A stretch of DNA of 64,000 bases from CAVSUZ01 sp963834715 (GTDB lineage: Bacteria > Pseudomonadota > Alphaproteobacteria > Acetobacterales > Acetobacteraceae): contig CAWIDE010000027.1 of assembly GCA_963834715.1 (NCBI GenBank), positions 109,509-173,508 of the forward strand, read 5' to 3'. The position numbers were made by a program, and so were the translations under genes. Position 1 is the first letter of the stretch, and the number at the start of each line of letters is the position of its first letter. Of the stretch, positions 56,094-64,000 are shown piece after piece. The notes below the pieces were generated by a model. It was given only the letters and a program-made list of their open reading frames with translations, did not search any database and was not told the origin of the DNA.

Positions 56094-57226
56094 TGACAAA
56101 CTCGAGCGCTCGTGTGGCGATTATCGGAACCGGCGGCATTGCGCATGTGCACGTCCGGCTAATCCGCGAGCTGGGGGGCGAACTCGTTGCCGTATGCGGG
56201 CGAACACTGGCCGGAGCCAGCGCCTTCGGCCATGCGGCTCCGTATGATGATCCCGCCCGCATGTTGCGGGAGAAGGCGCCAGAGATTGTTCACGTCTGTT
56301 CACCGCATCACCTGCACGCGGGGCACAGCATTGCGGCGCTACGGGCCGGCGCACATGTGTTGTGCGAAAAACCGATGGCAACCGAGCTCGACGATGCGTT
56401 GCGCATGATCGAAGCTGCGGACCAGGCAGGCCGCATCGGCGCTATCTCCTACACCTATCGCGGCTACCCGGTGATTGAGGTGCTTCGTGCACGGATAGCT
56501 TCCGGTGCGCTCGGGCAGATCCGGCGGGCAAGTGGCGCTTACCTTTCTCAGGATGTTTTCGCCGCGGACAAATATGTATGGATGTTCTCGCCCGGGACGA
56601 CGGGTCGGTCCTATGCCTTGATGGATCTCGGGGTTCACTGGCTGGATCTGGTCGAGTACGTCTCGGGTCAGTCGATTGTGGAAATCACGGCCCAGTTTTC
56701 CACTCACCAGCCTGACCGGATCTGGCGGGGGCATGCGGGAGAGGGTCCTCAGCCGCCCGGCGAACGCACCCCGGATGGAGAGATCCGTGTTCGTCATACT
56801 TTGGAAGAACAAGCGGATCTGTTGATCCGGCTCAACGGCGGTGCAGCAGGCTGTGTGACCGTCAGCGGCGTTTCGCCCGGCCACCCGAATACGATTTTGC
56901 TCTCCATTGACGGATCGATCGCTGGCGCCGATTGGAATCAACAGGAGCCGAATATCTGGGTCGAGCGCACGCCATCGGGCAACACGATCCACCAACGATC
57001 GCCCGAGGCGTTGCCCCCGGAGCGGTCCTGGATGTCGAAATTGCCGGCCGGCCATGCTGAAGGATATGCGGATGCATTCCGCAACGTCGTGTTTCAGGCG
57101 TGGTCGGGAATGCGAGGCGAGAAGATCGGGTACCCTAGTTTTGCCGACGGGCTGCGAGGCTTGCGCCTGATTGAGGCTGCCGTTTCGAGTGCTGTCACAC
57201 GACAGCCAGTGGCCGTTGCCGGATGA
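56090..57226 (+). CDS. Gfo/Idh/MocA-family oxidoreductase
   Basis: 378 residues. VAIIGTGGIAHVHVRLIREL, VLCEKPMATELDDALRMIEA (EKP), TYRGYPVIEVLRARIASGAL, then SYALMDLGVHWLDLVEYVSG with the Asp/His pair, and a C-terminal beta-sheet domain. It carries an insertion (about 200-235, WRGHAGEGPQPPGERTPDGE) seen in larger members of the family. Last complete gene of the forward block; coupled to the IolE-like gene. Confidence 0.9.
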   Translation: MMTNSSARVAIIGTGGIAHVHVRLIRELGGELVAVCGRTLAGASAFGHAAPYDDPARMLREKAPEIVHVCSPHHLHAGHSIAALRAGAHVLCEKPMATELDDALRMIEAADQAGRIGAISYTYRGYPVIEVLRARIASGALGQIRRASGAYLSQDVFAADKYVWMFSPGTTGRSYALMDLGVHWLDLVEYVSGQSIVEITAQFSTHQPDRIWRGHAGEGPQPPGERTPDGEIRVRHTLEEQADLLIRLNGGAAGCVTVSGVSPGHPNTILLSIDGSIAGADWNQQEPNIWVERTPSGNTIHQRSPEALPPERSWMSKLPAGHAEGYADAFRNVVFQAWSGMRGEKIGYPSFADGLRGLRLIEAAVSSAVTRQPVAVAG

Positions 57227-57293
57227 ACCAGAATCACGGCTGACCGGTGCGCCTGAAACTGGAGCGAAGATCAAGAATATAAGGGAGGGTCGG

Positions 57294-57395
57294 ATGAAGT
57301 CCCATGTCATGGCCTGGCTGGCGGCATTTGCTGTCTTGTGCGGGTCCGCCCATGCAGCCGGGACGCTGCGCATCGGAATGCAGGAATCTTCGTAG
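57294..57395 (+). pseudogene. truncated peptide-type ABC binding protein (signal peptide only)
   Basis: ATG 57294 with GGGAGGG upstream. 33 codons: signal peptide MKSHVMAWLAAFAVLCGSAH plus AAGTLRIGMQE, the usual mature start of family-5 (DppA-like) binding proteins. Ends at TAG where foreign sequence begins. Suggests the island once continued into a peptide/oligosaccharide-type importer. Confidence 0.75.
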
Positions 57396-57594
57396 AGCCC
57401 AGATCCTCGCGCGTTATCCAGTCATTTTGATGACCGATATCGCCAACTTCTTCCACACGATTTACTCGCACTCCCTTCCCTGGGCTGCGCTTGGCAAGCA
57501 GCATGTCAAGGACGTGCTGGAGGAGCCGGGCAAGACTTCTGAAAAAACCGAGTTCGAGAAGCACTGGTTACATCAGCTCGGGCCGGATCGATGA
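57388..57594 (+). pseudogene. fragment of a defence-associated (UG/Abi-type) reverse transcriptase
   Basis: About 65 codons in frame with stop 57592-57594: RAQILARYPVILMTDIANFF then HTIYSHSLPWAALGKQHVKD and KTEFEKHW. The TDIxxFFxxIYxHSxPWAxxGK pattern is the catalytic motif-A region of the UG/Abi group of reverse transcriptases, used in phage defence (DRT/AbiK-like). Motif D (YADD) and all flanking parts are missing. The fragment is sandwiched between the cut binding-protein gene and Tn3 debris. Confidence 0.65.
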
Positions 57595-58187
57595 CCAGCA
57601 GCTGTTCCAGCTTTGTCAATTGCGCATCGGAAACCTCCGTAAGCAAAGCTTCCGCAGCGCGCTTGCGCGCTCGCCCACGACCGGCAATCGAGGCGCGCTC
57701 GATCACCGCCGGCGCCGGCAAGATCACTTTCTCCTCTCGCAACACCGAAATTAGTCCGGCGACGATCGGCTGACCGCGATCCGTGCTCCAGGCGGCTTGG
57801 CCGCCGCTTCGATCATGAACGGCAGGTCGGCGACGGTCGCCGGGCGGAGGCCGAGTGCCGCAGCCAGGATGCGTGCGTGATCGGTCATTGTCTGCGCCCG
57901 GCTGGCATACTCGGCGAATGCCGTCGTCGGAATCTCCAGGCGTTCCGAAAGCCAGGCGACCAGGGCATCGACCGACTCCTCCATGTGCGCCAGGGCCATG
58001 CCGGGATGCCGCAACAGCGCGAGCTGCACGGCGAAGCCCAAGCGGTTCGTGTTCCCCCGCCGCTCGGCCAGAAGTTCCTGATCGGATCGAGTGAAGCTGT
58101 AGTGGCGGGTCAGCGCGTCCGCCCCCTCCGGGACTCCGAAGAGCAGCCGGCGTTCGTCCTCGGTCAGCAGTTGTCGCCGCGTCACGC
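57595..58187 (-). pseudogene. Tn3-family transposase N-terminal fragment, frameshifted
   Basis: Starts near 58187 (TRRQLLTEDERRLLFGVPEG) with the DUF4158 N-terminal domain: RHYSFTRSDQELLAERRGNT, RLGFAVQLALLRHPGMAL. One base is missing near 57780 (AAAK then frame change to AAWSTDRGQPIVAGLISVLR). It continues to LTKLEQLLVIDP at the junction with the RT fragment. About 200 of about 980 residues remain. Confidence 0.8.
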
Positions 58188-58223
58188 ATCCCCTCCTATC
58201 CGTCCCGGAACTGTCCATCATGA

Positions 58224-58796
58224 TTGTGGACGCCGATCACTTGGTGGACGTATTTTGTGGACGGGCAAGCGACCGCGGGAGAGGTGCCGCGATCCCTCTT
58301 CACCGATGTCCGATCTGGCCGGACCATGGAACGGCCCGGCTTGGGCGCTCTGCTCGCCTATGCGCGCGAGGGCGACACGCTCGCGGTTGTTCGTCTCGAT
58401 CGGCTCGGACGTTCACTTGGCGAGTTGCTCACCACCGTGGCCATGCTGAAGGAGCGTGGCATCGGCTTGCTCAGCCTGGAGGAGAAGATCGACACGACCT
58501 CAGCGGCCGGCGAACTGGTGTTCCATGTATTCGGCGCGATCGCGCACTTCGAACGGCGCCTGGTCGCCGAACGCACCAAGGATGGAATCGCCGCCGCCCG
58601 TGCCCGCGGCAAACGCCCCGGGCGACGGCCCCTCGATGCCGATAGAATCGCTGCCGCGCTGAGCCTGGTGAAAGCAGGCCTGTCGCCAACCGTCGCCGCC
58701 ACGCAACTAGGGTTGGGGCGCTCAACCGTCTATCGAGAGGTCAACCGGGCAGGTATCGAGCGGCAAGATGCCGAGGTTGAACCTGTGGTGGAGTGA
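58224..58796 (+). pseudogene. Tn3-type serine resolvase lacking its N-terminus
   Basis: Contains TMERPGLGALLAYAREGDTL, VVRLDRLGRSLGELLTTVAM, DTTSAAGELVFHVFGAIAHF, ERRLVAERTKDGIAAARARG and a C-terminal HTH (LSPTVAATQLGLGRSTVYRE). The usual opening YARVSTxxQ with the catalytic serine is replaced by unrelated residues MWTPITWWTYFVDGQAT, so it should be inactive as a recombinase. Confidence 0.8.
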
Positions 58797-58803
58797 AGAA
58801 ATC

Positions 58804-59154
58804 ATGCCCGTCGTCAATCTCGAAGCCAAACTGAAGATGTTCTCGGATCAGTGGTCGCCGAAGATCGTCGCCTCCTTCAACGGTCACGACGTCATGGTAG
58901 TCAAGGTGAAGGGCGAGTTCGTCTGGCACTCTCATCCCGACACGGACGATTTTTTCCTTGTGCTCAAGGGCAAGCTGACGATTCAGCTCAGGGACGGCGG
59001 CGTGCATCTCGGTCCAGGTGATCTTTACGTGGTTCCAAAAGGTATCGAACACCGTCCCGTGGCCATCGACGAAGCTCACCTCTTGCTCGTCGAACCAGTT
59101 GGTACCCCGAATACCGGGGGCGTGACGACCGCTGCCGCAAAGAAAACCATCTGA
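58804..59154 (+). CDS. cupin-domain protein
   Basis: 116-residue single-domain cupin. Motif 1: FVWHSHPDTDDFFLVLKGKL with the His-x-His and Glu/Asp metal-binding pattern (the usual Glu is Asp here). Motif 2: GPGDLYVVPKGIEHRPVA with the second His. Common next to mobile resolvase genes; substrate unknown. ATG 58804 chosen because the domain starts directly after it. Confidence 0.9.
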   Translation: MPVVNLEAKLKMFSDQWSPKIVASFNGHDVMVVKVKGEFVWHSHPDTDDFFLVLKGKLTIQLRDGGVHLGPGDLYVVPKGIEHRPVAIDEAHLLLVEPVGTPNTGGVTTAAAKKTI

Positions 59155-59439
59155 CCTCGCGGCGAGCCGACGTGATCGCCACCTTATAGCCGCCCAATCG
59201 GATGACCGGTCTCGACCCAACTCGGCCATAGCCCGGCCCATCAGGCGATCCCGGAAGCGGACGCTCAGCGCCGCCCAAGCTCGGCAGCTTCGCGCCCACC
59301 GTTGCCGCTCAGTACACCAGCGCTACTCCTCCACAGCGGACATTCCATCCATCGACCGCTGGGGATGCAGTGGGTGGACTTCGGACCTTCGCCTTGGTCA
59401 GAGATCAGGCCCCGCCATGTTGACCGTTTGAACAGGCGT
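59155..59439. other. intergenic, no gene recognised
   Basis: About 285 bp between the cupin and the convergent MFS gene. No hairpin with T-run and no coding frame of interest. Confidence 0.4.
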
Positions 59440-61026
59440 TTACGTCACAGGGTGACCGTGACCGGCGTAGGGTGTTCTTCGCACCGGCCGGGCAACCGGC
59501 GTCTCCCGCAACCAAAGCGCCAACACGATACATGCGATCGATATCAGGCCGAGCATCCCGAACGTATCCGCGCACGCCATCACGTAGGCCTGCACGCTTG
59601 CCCTGACCGAGACCGATCCCAACGCCGAGTTCGGGATATCACCCGGTTGGACATGCAACAGGATCATCGCCGAATGCACACGCTCGCGCACTGTCAGCAC
59701 GGCCCCCGCCACCGCCGTGCCCAAAGTGCCGGCAAGCGAGCGGACGATGTTGAACAGCGCACTGCCCGACGCGGCGTTCGCCGGCGTGATCAAGGACGTG
59801 GCGATCAATACCAGCGGCGGCATGATGAAGGGGAATGCGCAAGCCTGCACGAGCTGGCTCGGCAGAAAGTCGGCGATGTACCAATCGCTCGTGATGTACG
59901 TAGCCATGTACGCTCCGACCGAGAATGTGAACAGTCCGCAGGCGAGCAGCAGGCGAGCATCGACGTAGCGCAGCAGCAGCGCGGATAAGGGCGTGAGCAC
60001 GACCTGCGGCAGCGCTAGCCAGATCAGGATCTCGCCGATCTGCAATTCGCGCCAGCCTTTCACCACCGCGGCGAATTGGGGGAGTATGTAGTACGCGCCG
60101 AGCAAGGCGAAGTTGAAGGTCAGCAAGACTATCAGGCCAAGCGTGAAGTTAACCTGCTGGAACAGCCGCACGTCGATCAGCGGGCGGTCGCAGGTCAGCT
60201 CGTTGATGACGAACGCCGCGAGGCTGACCCCGGCGATCACGAACAGGCCGTTGATGACGCCGGAATCGAACCAATTCAGCGTCTGTCCCTCGCCCAGCGC
60301 CGCCGTCAGTGCCGCGACGCCGAGGATACAGAAGATCATCGCCGGATAATCGGTGTCGCGGAACACCTCGAGCCGCAATGGCTCGACCGGCAGCCCGATC
60401 ATAATCGGCACGATCGCGATCGGCGCGACCACGATGTTCTGCCAGAAAATCACTTTCCAGGACAGATACTCGGTGAACCAGCCGGCGATTGACTCCGCGA
60501 CCGACGGCGAGAGCGTTGTGATGCCGGCATAAATCGCGATGCCCCACACGCGCTGCTGCAGCGGCGTAAAGCGTAACACCGCCCCCAATAGCAGCGGCAG
60601 CAGCGCACCCGCGCCCAGACCTTGCAAGAAGCGCAACAGGACGATGAACGGATACGTCGGAACTGTGCCCAGGGCGACCGCGCTCACGGTCGTCAGCAGG
60701 ATGCTGGCTACGAACATGCGGCGCGGCGAGAAGATGTCCGTCAGCCAAGGCGTCGCCGGTACGATGGCGATGCTACCGACCGCGAATGCGGTTGTCACCC
60801 AGCTGCCCAGATCGACATCGAGGCCAACGCCGCCACGCAGATCGGCGACGCCGAAGGTGGTCAGGCGCGTGTTCAGGAGCGACATCACGCCGGCGATCAG
60901 GGCGCCGAACAGGCCGAACATCAGCCGGCCCGTCAGCAGCGGCGCGCCGGGCAGAGGTAACGATCGACCGTCCGGACCGCGGAATACGAGCAGGGGCGGC
61001 CCAAGTGCGGCGAGCACCCGCTTCAC
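59440..61026 (-). CDS. DHA2-family MFS efflux transporter (EmrB/QacA type)
   Basis: 528-residue, 14-span drug:H+ antiporter. Motifs: LGSWVTTAFAVGSIAIVPAT (span 2 region), LTDIFSPRRMFVASILLTTV (motif A, with RR), LRFLQGLGAGALLPLLLGAV and GWFTEYLSWKVIFWQNI (motif C-like, usually NWRWIFxIN). GTG 61026 overlaps the emrA stop (GTGA), so it was the second gene of an EmrAB-type tripartite pump. Intact itself. Confidence 0.9.
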   Translation of the reverse strand: MKRVLAALGPPLLVFRGPDGRSLPLPGAPLLTGRLMFGLFGALIAGVMSLLNTRLTTFGVADLRGGVGLDVDLGSWVTTAFAVGSIAIVPATPWLTDIFSPRRMFVASILLTTVSAVALGTVPTYPFIVLLRFLQGLGAGALLPLLLGAVLRFTPLQQRVWGIAIYAGITTLSPSVAESIAGWFTEYLSWKVIFWQNIVVAPIAIVPIMIGLPVEPLRLEVFRDTDYPAMIFCILGVAALTAALGEGQTLNWFDSGVINGLFVIAGVSLAAFVINELTCDRPLIDVRLFQQVNFTLGLIVLLTFNFALLGAYYILPQFAAVVKGWRELQIGEILIWLALPQVVLTPLSALLLRYVDARLLLACGLFTFSVGAYMATYITSDWYIADFLPSQLVQACAFPFIMPPLVLIATSLITPANAASGSALFNIVRSLAGTLGTAVAGAVLTVRERVHSAMILLHVQPGDIPNSALGSVSVRASVQAYVMACADTFGMLGLISIACIVLALWLRETPVARPVRRTPYAGHGHPVT

Positions 61027-61313
61027 GGCAACGATGCCGGTGCGGATTGGGCCGCGGGCGCAGTCGGCGGCGTCGCCGGCTCCGCCGAGGTATCCACGGC
61101 GGCTTCAACCGACAGGCCAGGAAGCAGGCGGCCGATCAGCTCGTTCTGGCGCGCCTGGCCGGCGTCGATGCGGATCTTGACCGGCACCCGTTGGGCAATC
61201 TTGGTGAAGTTGCCGACGGCGCGATCGGGTGGCAGCAGCGACCCCAGCGCCTCGCTGCCTGGCTCGATGCTGTCGATGTGGCCGACCAGCGTGATCCCCG
61301 GATAGGCGTCGAA
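61023..61313 (-). pseudogene. EmrA-type membrane fusion protein, C-terminal fragment
   Basis: About 96 codons: FDAYPGITLVGHIDSIEPGS, EALGSLLPPDRAVGNFTKIA, QRVPVKIRIDAGQARQNELI and GRLLPGLSVEAAVDTSAEPA. This is the end of the beta-barrel domain of EmrA/HlyD proteins. Everything upstream, including the membrane anchor and coiled coil, is replaced by an unrelated reading frame at about 61314. Confidence 0.85.
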
Positions 61314-61910
61314 CGTCCGTCAGCCACGTATTGCCAAACGGATCACTCCGATACTGTCGTCCGTCGAAGGTCCCGTAGCCGGAGCAGCATTGCCAGCGTT
61401 CGTTTCGGTCCAGGTGCACCTCGTATCGCGCGGGCACGTCCAGATCGTCGGCGGCATATGCGATGCCAAGGGCCTGATCCCGGATCACGTCCCGGTGCTG
61501 CAACTCGGCGATTGGCTGTTCATACCAATCCTTCCAACGGCGATCGATCCACGCCATGAGCGCTTCCGCAGTCTGCGCGTAGGTCTGGCCATCGTCAGGC
61601 GAGTCATCCAGGCAATCTTGCCACGCAGCCCGTGTGTCTTGCCGTAGCGCGGCTAATTAGGGCGCGCTCGTAGGCGTCAGGACCGCCGGCCTTCAGGATG
61701 TTCCACGCACGCTGTGTCATCCCCTGGTCGCGCTTCACGTCGCGCAGATCACGGGCTGTGTCGGCTGCAGTCGCAGCAATGGCTTGCGGGATGCTGGCCT
61801 TGACCTTCGCGTCCCCCGTCACCGGCAGCAGCGCCGCGCCAGCAACAAGAGCCATCGTACGCGCCCGCGTCGTGGCGAAGCTTTTCCCGATACACCGCGG
61901 CCTCAGCCAT
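61314..61910 (-). pseudogene. frameshifted hypothetical gene
   Basis: Pieces of one protein in different frames. Start MAEAAVYREKLRHD at ATG 61910; then TMALVAGAALLPVTGDAKVK and TARDLRDVKRDQGMTQRAWN; then, after a shift near 61655, DTRAAWQDCLDDSPDDGQTY, MAWIDRRWKDWYEQPIAELQ and WQCCSGYGTFDGRQYRSDPF, ending at the EmrA junction. Not recognised. The start overlaps the preceding 129-residue gene by 8 bp, so the two form an operon. Confidence 0.45.
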
Positions 61911-62292
61911 GCGTAGGTCGCTTCCTCCGCTGGTCCGATCTTTCTATCCGGGCAAGAATGCGCCGTGCGCCGACCGTGAACACCACATTGGGTCTCTCCT
62001 GTCCCGCCTCGATCTGCTTCGCGATCCGGGAGTATGTGTTCCACCGCATCCACTTCGGCTTCGGAGGCGGCGGCATGTCGGGACCATCGTAGTCGGCAAC
62101 GAGCTTGCGATGCAGACGCGCGAGATGATGGTGGGCCTGATCCATTGGACCGTAGCGCTGAACTGCGTAGCCAAGCCGATAACAATGTCGGCAGGCAAAT
62201 AGCCGGCCACCACCATAGAGCTTGGCAACCCGTCGGCCGCAATATGCCCCACCGGCATGAACGTCGCAGACAAACCACGTGTTGGCCGACAC
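61903..62292 (-). CDS. zinc-finger-like hypothetical protein (N-truncated)
   Basis: 129 codons from GTG 62292. FVCDVHAGGAYCGRRVAKLY and FACRHCYRLGYAVQ form a likely four-Cys zinc site; later MPPPPKPKWMRWNTYSRIAK. This pattern recurs in many uncharacterised proteobacterial proteins, which normally have a longer N-terminus, so this copy looks truncated at its 5' end. Function unknown. Confidence 0.6.
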   Translation of the reverse strand: MSANTWFVCDVHAGGAYCGRRVAKLYGGGRLFACRHCYRLGYAVQRYGPMDQAHHHLARLHRKLVADYDGPDMPPPPKPKWMRWNTYSRIAKQIEAGQERPNVVFTVGARRILARIERSDQRRKRPTHG

Positions 62293-62299
62293 ATAAAAT

Positions 62300-62639
62300 G
62301 AGGCCGGCGTGTTGCCTCACGACGGAATGTTACCCGCGATCTCGTGTCGTTGCCCCTCGAACTGCCCAGCCGTCGCTTGCCTTGCTCCCGCGGCCACCTC
62401 CATTCCGACCGGCTCTCGCCGTAACCTCTGCTGCAGGACGGGTCCGGGTTGCCGGTTGGGCAGCACTGGCGCACAGCGCTGCCTTGCCCCAGCCCCGACC
62501 CTGCAGCACGACACCAGGCTGGCATTTGGTTCGTGCTGACCCCGGACCCTATCCGTCCCTGAAACCGATCCCGAGTTACGCTTCGGCCGGGGGACCGGGG
62601 TCAAGCCTCGCGAAGCGACCGCCGCAGGCGGCTTGGGCT
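62300..62639. other. intergenic, no gene recognised
   Basis: About 340 bp between the hypothetical gene start and the intron. Overlapping short frames only. Confidence 0.4.
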
Positions 62640-63061
62640 GTGTGCTGGGCATGCCCAGCAGTCTGGGGGTGAAAGTCCCCTGTGCAACCTGATGGAGGTG
62701 AAGCACGAGTGAAGCGCAAGGGCGGAACCGCGAGGGACCGTCTGAAGGAAGCGTGGAACGAAATCGCGACCTGACGAACAGGAACCGGATACGGGGCAGA
62801 GCTCGGCGGACGAGCGGGCAGCCAGTCGCAAAGTCCATATCCATCAAGGCCCGGAGCTGTAAATCCGGCAGGTGTGCGAGGAAGACTGCGGGGCTTACCC
62901 CAGGAGATCTGCATCGTGTCCCCCCGGACTGAGGACGCCGCAAGGCGCCCTGACCGCGATACAGAAGTCAGCAGAGGGCGTAGTAGGACGCCTCGGCGTC
63001 CGAAGGCCCGAACGGTCCCCGATAAGGGGTTGAAGGAGAGGGCAAGTAGATCGGGAGTCTC
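62640..63061 (+). ncRNA. 5' part of a group II intron ribozyme
   Basis: Begins GTGTGCTGGGC at about 62640 and shows typical group II domain I landmarks (GGGGGTGAAAGTCCCC, GAAGCGTGGAACGAAATCGC, a long GC-rich helix series) directly upstream of an intron-encoded maturase start. Domains V and VI are absent because the element is truncated. The boundary is approximate. Confidence 0.6.
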
Positions 63062-63450
63062 ATGACCACACCGCGACCGCCAATCCAACTGCTTTTGGAC
63101 TTGCCGATGCCGGGCAGGGGTGAAACCCCGCGTCCGGACGCGCGAGAGGTCGAAGTGGCCACGGCGACGACCGGACCCGAAAGCCCGGCACGTGACGAGC
63201 ATCTGATGGAGGCAATCTGTGACCCAGAGAACATAGAAGCGGCGTTGCGTACAGTGAGGCGCAACAAGGGGCACCCGGAGTCGACGGTATTACCGTTCGA
63301 CAACTGCCGGGCGCTCTCCGCGCCCGCTGGCGGGAGGTAAAAGATCAACTGCTTCAGGGTCGCTATCAACCGCAACCGGTCCTTCGGGTGCAAATCCCGA
63401 AACCGAACGGTGGAATGCGCGACCTCGGCATTCCGACGCAGCGGGCATAG
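63062..63450 (+). pseudogene. group II intron maturase/reverse transcriptase, N-terminal fragment
   Basis: ATG 63062. EHLMEAICDPENIEAALRTV and RRNKG, then one G is missing from a G run near 63270. Restoring it gives APGVDG and LPGALRARWREVKDQLLQGR, YQPQPVLRVQIPKPNGGMRD and LGIPT. The sequence then diverges and stops at TAG 63448-63450. RT domains 0-1 only; no catalytic YADD. Confidence 0.8.
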
Positions 63451-63456
63451 TGCACC

Positions 63457-64000
63457 TCATGCAGTTAGCGTTTGGGATGGCGGGCGGATGCGAGATGAAT
63501 GAGTGACCCATTCTCGGAGGCATCTGTCTAACTCGTCGGTGATTGTTATTGCATGCGGCGCATTCGACTTGCGTTGCTGCGACGGTACGATGCCGATGTC
63601 AATCCAGTAGTGGACGACCCATTGACTGACCCCATACCGATCGCAGACTTGCCGGATGTTGAGTGTTCCCTCAGGAGGTGGTGGAGCCGGAATTTGGTGT
63701 TTATGGCGCACCCACCGAATCATGCTTCGCGTAAACGGCTTGCCGGTTGAGCTTGTGCAGCCTTCGGCGTTTAGGATCTCCACAATGTCGTCATCATGGT
63801 GGGTAGGCGCTAGCTCTCGAACACGTGCGACGAATGCGTCAGGATAGCGGAGCACATCGGCGTGGCTCGGCGGTTGTTGAATGTCCAGCGTCTCGGTCGC
63901 GCCGCCCTGCCATCGGATATGTAATCTGACGTTCTTTGGTTCAGATACCTTCGACACGGTGATGTCGCGGACGAGCAAGCGCAGTATACGCTTGCGGTCA
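63457..64000 (-). CDS. large serine recombinase, C-terminal part (5' end off the edge)
   Basis: Reverse frame open to the right edge. RKRILRLLVRDITVSKVSEP then VRLHIRWQGGATETLDIQQP and EILNAEGCTSSTGKPFTRSM plus IRWVRHKHQIPAPPPPEGTL. This is the region after the zinc-ribbon domain in large resolvase/recombinase proteins carried by mobile elements. A further HTH-like segment (LNIRQVCDRYGVSQWVVHYW) precedes the stop at 63457. The catalytic domain lies outside the window. Confidence 0.75.
   Translation of the reverse strand, partial: DRKRILRLLVRDITVSKVSEPKNVRLHIRWQGGATETLDIQQPPSHADVLRYPDAFVARVRELAPTHHDDDIVEILNAEGCTSSTGKPFTRSMIRWVRHKHQIPAPPPPEGTLNIRQVCDRYGVSQWVVHYWIDIGIVPSQQRKSNAPHAITITDELDRCLREWVTHSSRIRPPSQTLTA

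Overview
The window reads as accessory DNA of an alphaproteobacterium, most likely Rhodospirillales/Acetobacteraceae. This is inferred from a GcrA cell-cycle regulator, high GC, IS66/IS630/IS1182 elements of alphaproteobacterial type, and sugar ABC operons with LacI and Gfo/Idh/MocA genes. No rRNA, tRNA or CRISPR was found. Roughly half the window is insertion sequences or their debris.

Layout. 1-2.8 kb: an IS66 running off the left edge and an IS630 scrap. 3.4-5.3 kb: an intact GntR regulator - TauE/SafE exporter - DUF1634 operon behind a strong palindrome. 5.5-9.2 kb: a second IS66 (tnpC with an internal deletion) and a frameshifted IS6-like transposase. 9.3-13.4 kb: a small winged-helix protein coupled to a GlgM-type glycogen synthase, then otsA, separated by IS remnants. 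14.2-18.6 kb: an IS1182-like element split by a complete third IS66 with an 8-bp target duplication. 18.75-31.4 kb: a pile of IS630, broken ohr, IS110, IS5, IS701, a desaturase chimera, Tn3 debris, a cold-shock gene, IS3, an IS1634 remnant, and an IS4 sitting inside gcrA. 32-36 kb: a 22-bp repeat/171-bp tandem duplication followed by a gene graveyard (ROK kinase and response-regulator fragments).

35.9-57.3 kb is the functional heart: a sugar-catabolic island. A forward ABC operon (ATPase, Tat-exported binding protein, two permeases) converges on a reverse operon (two permeases, ATPase, binding protein, Gfo/Idh/MocA dehydrogenase, TIM-barrel isomerase). Divergent from the latter is a tightly coupled forward block: enolase-superfamily enzyme, amidohydrolase, Rieske protein, Zn-alcohol dehydrogenase, LacI repressor, three Gfo/Idh/MocA proteins and an IolE-like dehydratase. 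A palindrome TTGGAACGTTCCAA (or close variants) occurs at four promoter-proximal positions and is the likely LacI operator. An IS630 copy, apparently identical to one 28 kb upstream, has landed between two of these operators.

57.3-64 kb: a truncated peptide-binding protein fused to a fragment of a defence-type reverse transcriptase, broken Tn3 transposase and resolvase pieces, a cupin, an EmrB-type exporter with a truncated EmrA, small hypothetical genes, a truncated group II intron, and the C-terminus of a large serine recombinase running off the right edge.

The best candidate for an undescribed system is the LacI-controlled island. Its set of oxidoreductases, sugar-isomerase-type TIM barrels and two ABC importers suggests non-phosphorylating, keto-intermediate breakdown of an unusual sugar, cyclitol or glycoside. 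The substrate cannot be read from the sequence.
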